This document shows positions 60,787 to 64,000 of a stretch of DNA of 64,000 nucleotides, piece by piece. The number at the start of each line of letters is the position of its first letter. Within the stretch, counting starts at the first letter, position 1. The stretch is from Bufo bufo (taxonomy: Eukaryota; Chordata; Amphibia; Anura; Bufonidae), in contig NC_053390.1 of assembly GCF_905171765.1 (NCBI RefSeq), positions 215,332,927 through 215,396,926 on the forward strand. The letters run 5' to 3'. Below the pieces are notes generated by a model. The model was not told where the DNA came from. It saw only the letters and a list, made by a program, of their open reading frames with translations, and searched no databases. The translations under genes were made by a program, and so were the position numbers.

Positions 60787-62165
60787 ATGCCGAAACCTGG
60801 GGCCCTCCAAAAATCCAAGTCTGCTCCTCAGGCCCCACTGGGGCCATGTAAGGTCTGCTGTTTGCCACTATCGGTCACTGGATCCTGTGACTCTTGCCTT
60901 GCCTCTGGACAGGATCATCCTTCCTCCCCCCCTCCTCCTCCTCCGCTGCCATGGCCTTCATGGAGCGCATGCCGTCCACGGATCCTGTGGCTAACACCAA
61001 TCCACTTCCCAGTGGTTCCCACAGAAGACGCTCGGCCGCTAAGAGGCAGCGTACACAGCAGCATCCTTCCTCAGATGATTCTGCTTCCCCTCCTCGCCTG
61101 GAGGCCCGTTGAGACACTTCCTCTTCTCGAAGGGACCATAGATCGGAAGGGGAAAGATCCAGTTCTGACGAGGACACAGAGCTGGAACCCTCGCCCAAAC
61201 TGTCCACTATGGTGGCAGACTTGGTGGCGGCGGTCCGGGATACTTTTGATATCCAGGGGGAATCTCTTTCCGCTGGTAGCCAGGAATTCCCTCTTTTCCA
61301 CTCTAGGAAACCACAAACGGTTGTATTCCCCATCCATGGCGAATTCGACAAGGTCCTCTCTAAGGTCTGGGACCGCCCTAATCACCGGTTTTCTGCCACG
61401 AAACGCATGGATACTCTTTATCCATTTCCAGCAGAAAATGTGCAGCAGTGGTCTTCTCCTCCTAAGGTCGACCCGCCGGTGGCCAGATTGGCTAAGAATA
61501 CGGCCATACCTGTCTTGGACGGTTCATCTCTACGGGACTCGGTTGACAGGCGTTTGGATTCTCTGTCCAAAGCCATCTTCACTCTGGCAGGCACAGGCCT
61601 GCGGCTCGCTTTCGCCTCGGCCTGGGTATCCAGAGCGCTTTCGGTATGGTTGCAGTGCCACCATCAGGACCTAGCGGAGCAGGATGCCTCTGCGGACAAC
61701 TTGAACTTTGTCCTCCAGATGTCTCAGGCGACAAAGTTTCTCTGTGAAGCTTCCTTTGATGTTAGCATTCTCTTTGCGCGGGTTTCGGCCCTTTCGGTCA
61801 CTCAGCGCAGAGAAGTCTGGTTGAAGGTTTGGGACGCTGACGCTTCCTCCAAGCGTTCCCTCACTAACCTCCCCTTTGCGGGTGTCAGGCTTTTTGTTGC
61901 TAAGCTGGACGAGATCATCTCGGATGCGACAGGGGGCAAGAGTACCAACCTGCCCCAATCTAGATCCAAGCGCACCTTTGGAGCTCGGTCCTCCGGTTCT
62001 AGGAACCAGTCCTTTCGTCGCTTCTCCTCTTCCAGATCTGCGGCGGCCCCCTTCCTGGGTGGCTCTCAGGACTCCCGCAAGAAGCCTGCCTTTAAGCCCC
62101 GGCCTTCCTGGCGCCCGCGGCCACAATCAGCCCGCCCCGCGGCTCCCAAGCAGTCCTCCGCCTGA
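60787..62165 (+). pseudogene. DIRS copy 4 gag-like ORF1
   Basis: Starts MPKPGALQKSKSAPQAPLGP with a zinc-ribbon-like CxxC...CxxC (CKVC, CDSC). A frame change in the CTC run near 60925 and a TGA at 61110 interrupt it. From 61209 to 62165 one frame is open for 318 codons: VADLVAAVRDTF, MDTLYPFPAEN, SPPKVDPPVARLAKNT, RREVWLKVWDAD, LDEIISDATGGKS and a basic Ser/Arg/Pro tail. Function as nucleocapsid is inferred from position. Confidence 0.82.
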
Positions 62166-62189
62166 AGGGGCGCCCCCACCTCTTACGGT

Positions 62190-63844
62190 GGGGGGCCGAT
62201 TGCTCTCCTTTCAACAGGTTTGGGTAGCTCACATCCAGGACGACTGGGCCCTGGAAATTGTAACATCCGGTTACAAAATAGAATTCGCTTCCAGGCCTCC
62301 GGAGCGTTTCTTCCCTTCTCGGGTTCCGGGGGATCCGGGCCTCGGCCCTTTTGCAGGCGGTCTCTTCCCTTTTCGACAGGGGAGTGATTGTTCCAGTCCC
62401 CCTGGAGGAGCAAGGCGCAGGTTTCTACTCCAACCTATTCGTTGTTCCAAAGAAAGAGGGATCGGTGCGTCCGGTTCTAGACCTGAAGCTGTTAAACAGG
62501 TCTCTGCGGGTCCGGAGGTTCCGGATGGAATCCCTCTGCTCCGTTAATGCTTCTCTTCTTCCAGGGGAGTTCCTCGCATCTGTGGACATCCAAGACGCCT
62601 ATCTGCATGTCCCTATAGCAGAATCTCACCACAGGTTTCTGCGATTCGCTGTCGGCGGGCAGCATTACCAGTTTGTCGCCCTTCCCTTTGGGCTGGCTAC
62701 GGCCCCTCGGGTATTCACAAAGATCTTGGCGCTTCTCCGTACCAGGGGCATATCTCTGTTTCCCTACCTGGACGACATACTGATAAAGGCTCCCTCCCTT
62801 CCCCAGGCCAAGGACAGCTTCCGAATCACTGTTCAGACTCTGGAACAGTTCGGCTGGCTGATCAATGTCCAGAAGTCCTCTCTTCACCCCTCTCAGATTG
62901 TGACCTTCCTATGGATGGTTCTGCACACCACGGCAGCTCGGATATTCCTTCCGCATTCCAAGTCCTCTCGGATTCAGGAGTCTGCATCTCACCTACTGCG
63001 CTCCCGACGTCTCTCCATCCGGGAGTGCATGAAGGTTCTGGGGCTTATAGTGGCCTCCTTCGAGGCCGCCCCCTTTGCCCAGTTTCACACTCGACCTCTG
63101 CAGCGGGCGATCCTGTCCTTTTGGGACAGGACATCGCGCGGTCTGGACTCTCGGGTCCGTCTGCCTCCTCGGGTTCGTGTGGAATTCCATTGGTGGCTGT
63201 TTCCTCAAAACCTGACTTCAGGGAGGTCCTTTCTTCCGATCTCCAGGACAGTCGTCCCCACCGACGCCAGCCTCCTAGGTTGGGGTGGTGTTCTCCAGGC
63301 CCGGACGGTTCAGGGGGTTTGGTCGGCGGCGGAAGCCAGCCTTCCAATCAATGTGCTGGAACTCAGAGCAATTTTCCCCTCCCTTTCTCATTGGACTCCT
63401 TACCTAGCAGGTCACCCGGTAAGGGTCCAGTCGGACAATGCCACAGCCATGGCTTACGCCAACCACCAGGGCGGGACCCGCAGCCGGACGGTAATGCAGG
63501 AGGCAGAAAGGATCCTCCAGTGGGCGGAGACTCATGTTCCAGTACTGTCGGCAGTGTACATCCCAGGGATCGACATTTGGAAGGCGGACTTTCTCAGCCG
63601 CAACACAGTGGATCCTGGAGAGTGGTCTTTAAATCCGGAGGTTTTCGAGGACGTCTGTCGCCAGTGGGGCCGCCCGGAACGTCGACCTGATGGCATCCAG
63701 GCCCAACAACAAGGTTCCCACGTTCCTGGCGTGTGCTCAGGATCCGGAGGCGTACGGGGTGGACGTGCTGGTGTCTCCGTGGCAAGGGTTCCCCCTCCTT
63801 TATGTCTTTCCACCACTGCCTCTACTACCAAAGGTCCGTCGTAA
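62190..63844 (+). pseudogene. DIRS copy 4 reverse transcriptase and RNase H
   Basis: The start HIQDDWALEIVTSGYKIEF is in one frame. A single frameshift near 62335 leads into a 497-codon open frame from 62351: VRPVLDLKLLNRSL, DIQDAYLHVPIAESHHRF, FVALPFGLATAPRVFTKI, catalytic FPYLDDILIKA, then RNase H with TDASLLGWGGV, NVLELRAIFP, RVQSDNATAMAYANHQG and KADFLSRNTVDPGEW. A second frameshift near 63670 moves the VDLMASRPNNKVPTFLACA segment to another frame. The RT-RNase H core itself is uninterrupted. Confidence 0.9.
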
Positions 63845-64000
63845 GATCTCGTCGGAAGGGATTCCGACTATTCTCATCACCCCCGATTGGCCTCGCCTGG
63901 TTCTCGGACGTCACTCGGATGCTGGTAGACGTTCCATGGCCTCTTCCGCTCAGGGAGGACCTACTGTCTCAAGGACCTCTCTTCCACCAGAATTTACGGT

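Larger units (their letters stand above)
60051..64000 (+). mobile_element. DIRS copy 4, 5' and central part, runs off window
   Basis: Starts atttctcgca, then attgggggacacagaccatg, the DIRS terminal repeat, directly in the Tc1 right-end sequence. gag, RT, RNase H and the region before the recombinase are present. The recombinase and right end lie beyond 64000. The best preserved RT of the four copies. Confidence 0.92.

Noticed and set aside
61876..62547. Separate 223-codon gene within DIRS copy 4
   Set aside because: An overlapping frame of the gag/RT junction; only a short central part (RT start) is real coding sequence.
1..64000. tRNA or rRNA genes, or SINEs with tRNA heads
   Set aside because: No cloverleaf with A and B boxes and no rRNA segment was recognised by eye; a tRNAscan-SE run would settle it.

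Overview
This is eukaryotic, vertebrate nuclear DNA, most likely from an amphibian (probably a frog; inferred from the repeat mix, the species cannot be read). The only host gene seen is the 3' part of KNTC1 (ROD, the large subunit of the ROD-ZW10-Zwilch kinetochore complex) on the + strand. Twenty GT-AG exons between 7634 and 47391 join in one open frame of about 757 codons, roughly the C-terminal third of the protein. The first exons lie upstream of the window. The last coding residues lie downstream, beyond an intron of at least 16.6 kb.

Almost everything else is transposable elements, many nested. From left to right: a short MITE split by a DIRS retrotransposon (498-5865), itself carrying a palindromic LTR-like insertion (3484-5209) that holds a Harbinger MITE; two arrays of one minisatellite in opposite orientations (5866-6035 and 8880-9592); a DIRS deletion derivative (10888-13025); a hAT MITE with an exact 8-bp target duplication (14409-15552); a broken Tc1 element in an AT microsatellite (15650-16702); and a near-complete minus-strand DIRS element with inverted termini, internal complementary region and an open tyrosine recombinase frame (17200-22807).

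In the 24775-33038 intron, a Harbinger MITE was entered by a full-length L1-clade LINE with an 11-bp target duplication; that LINE carries two TTAA-flanked foldback MITEs. The 34498-39859 intron holds a decayed autonomous piggyBac element (34536-39628). Further introns carry Harbinger, TTAA-type and hAT MITEs, one of which (44617-44854) is a 238-bp palindrome with no spacer.

Downstream of 47391 one minus-strand Tc1 element is scattered over 11.5 kb as four pieces. The gaps are filled by an LTR retroelement with a small gag-like ORF plus Penelope-related sequence and another Tc1 relic (49082-55862), a TTAA-flanked non-autonomous piggyBac (56035-58519) and a hAT element with a BED-type zinc finger (58743-59631). 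Its far end is cut by a fourth DIRS element that runs off the window (60051-64000).

The most unusual signals are the hammerhead-like cores in the Penelope-type sequences, the palindromic LTR-like insertion, the spacerless hAT palindrome, and the DIRS copy whose circle-junction region and recombinase survive. No prokaryotic operon, CRISPR array, rRNA or tRNA gene is visible.
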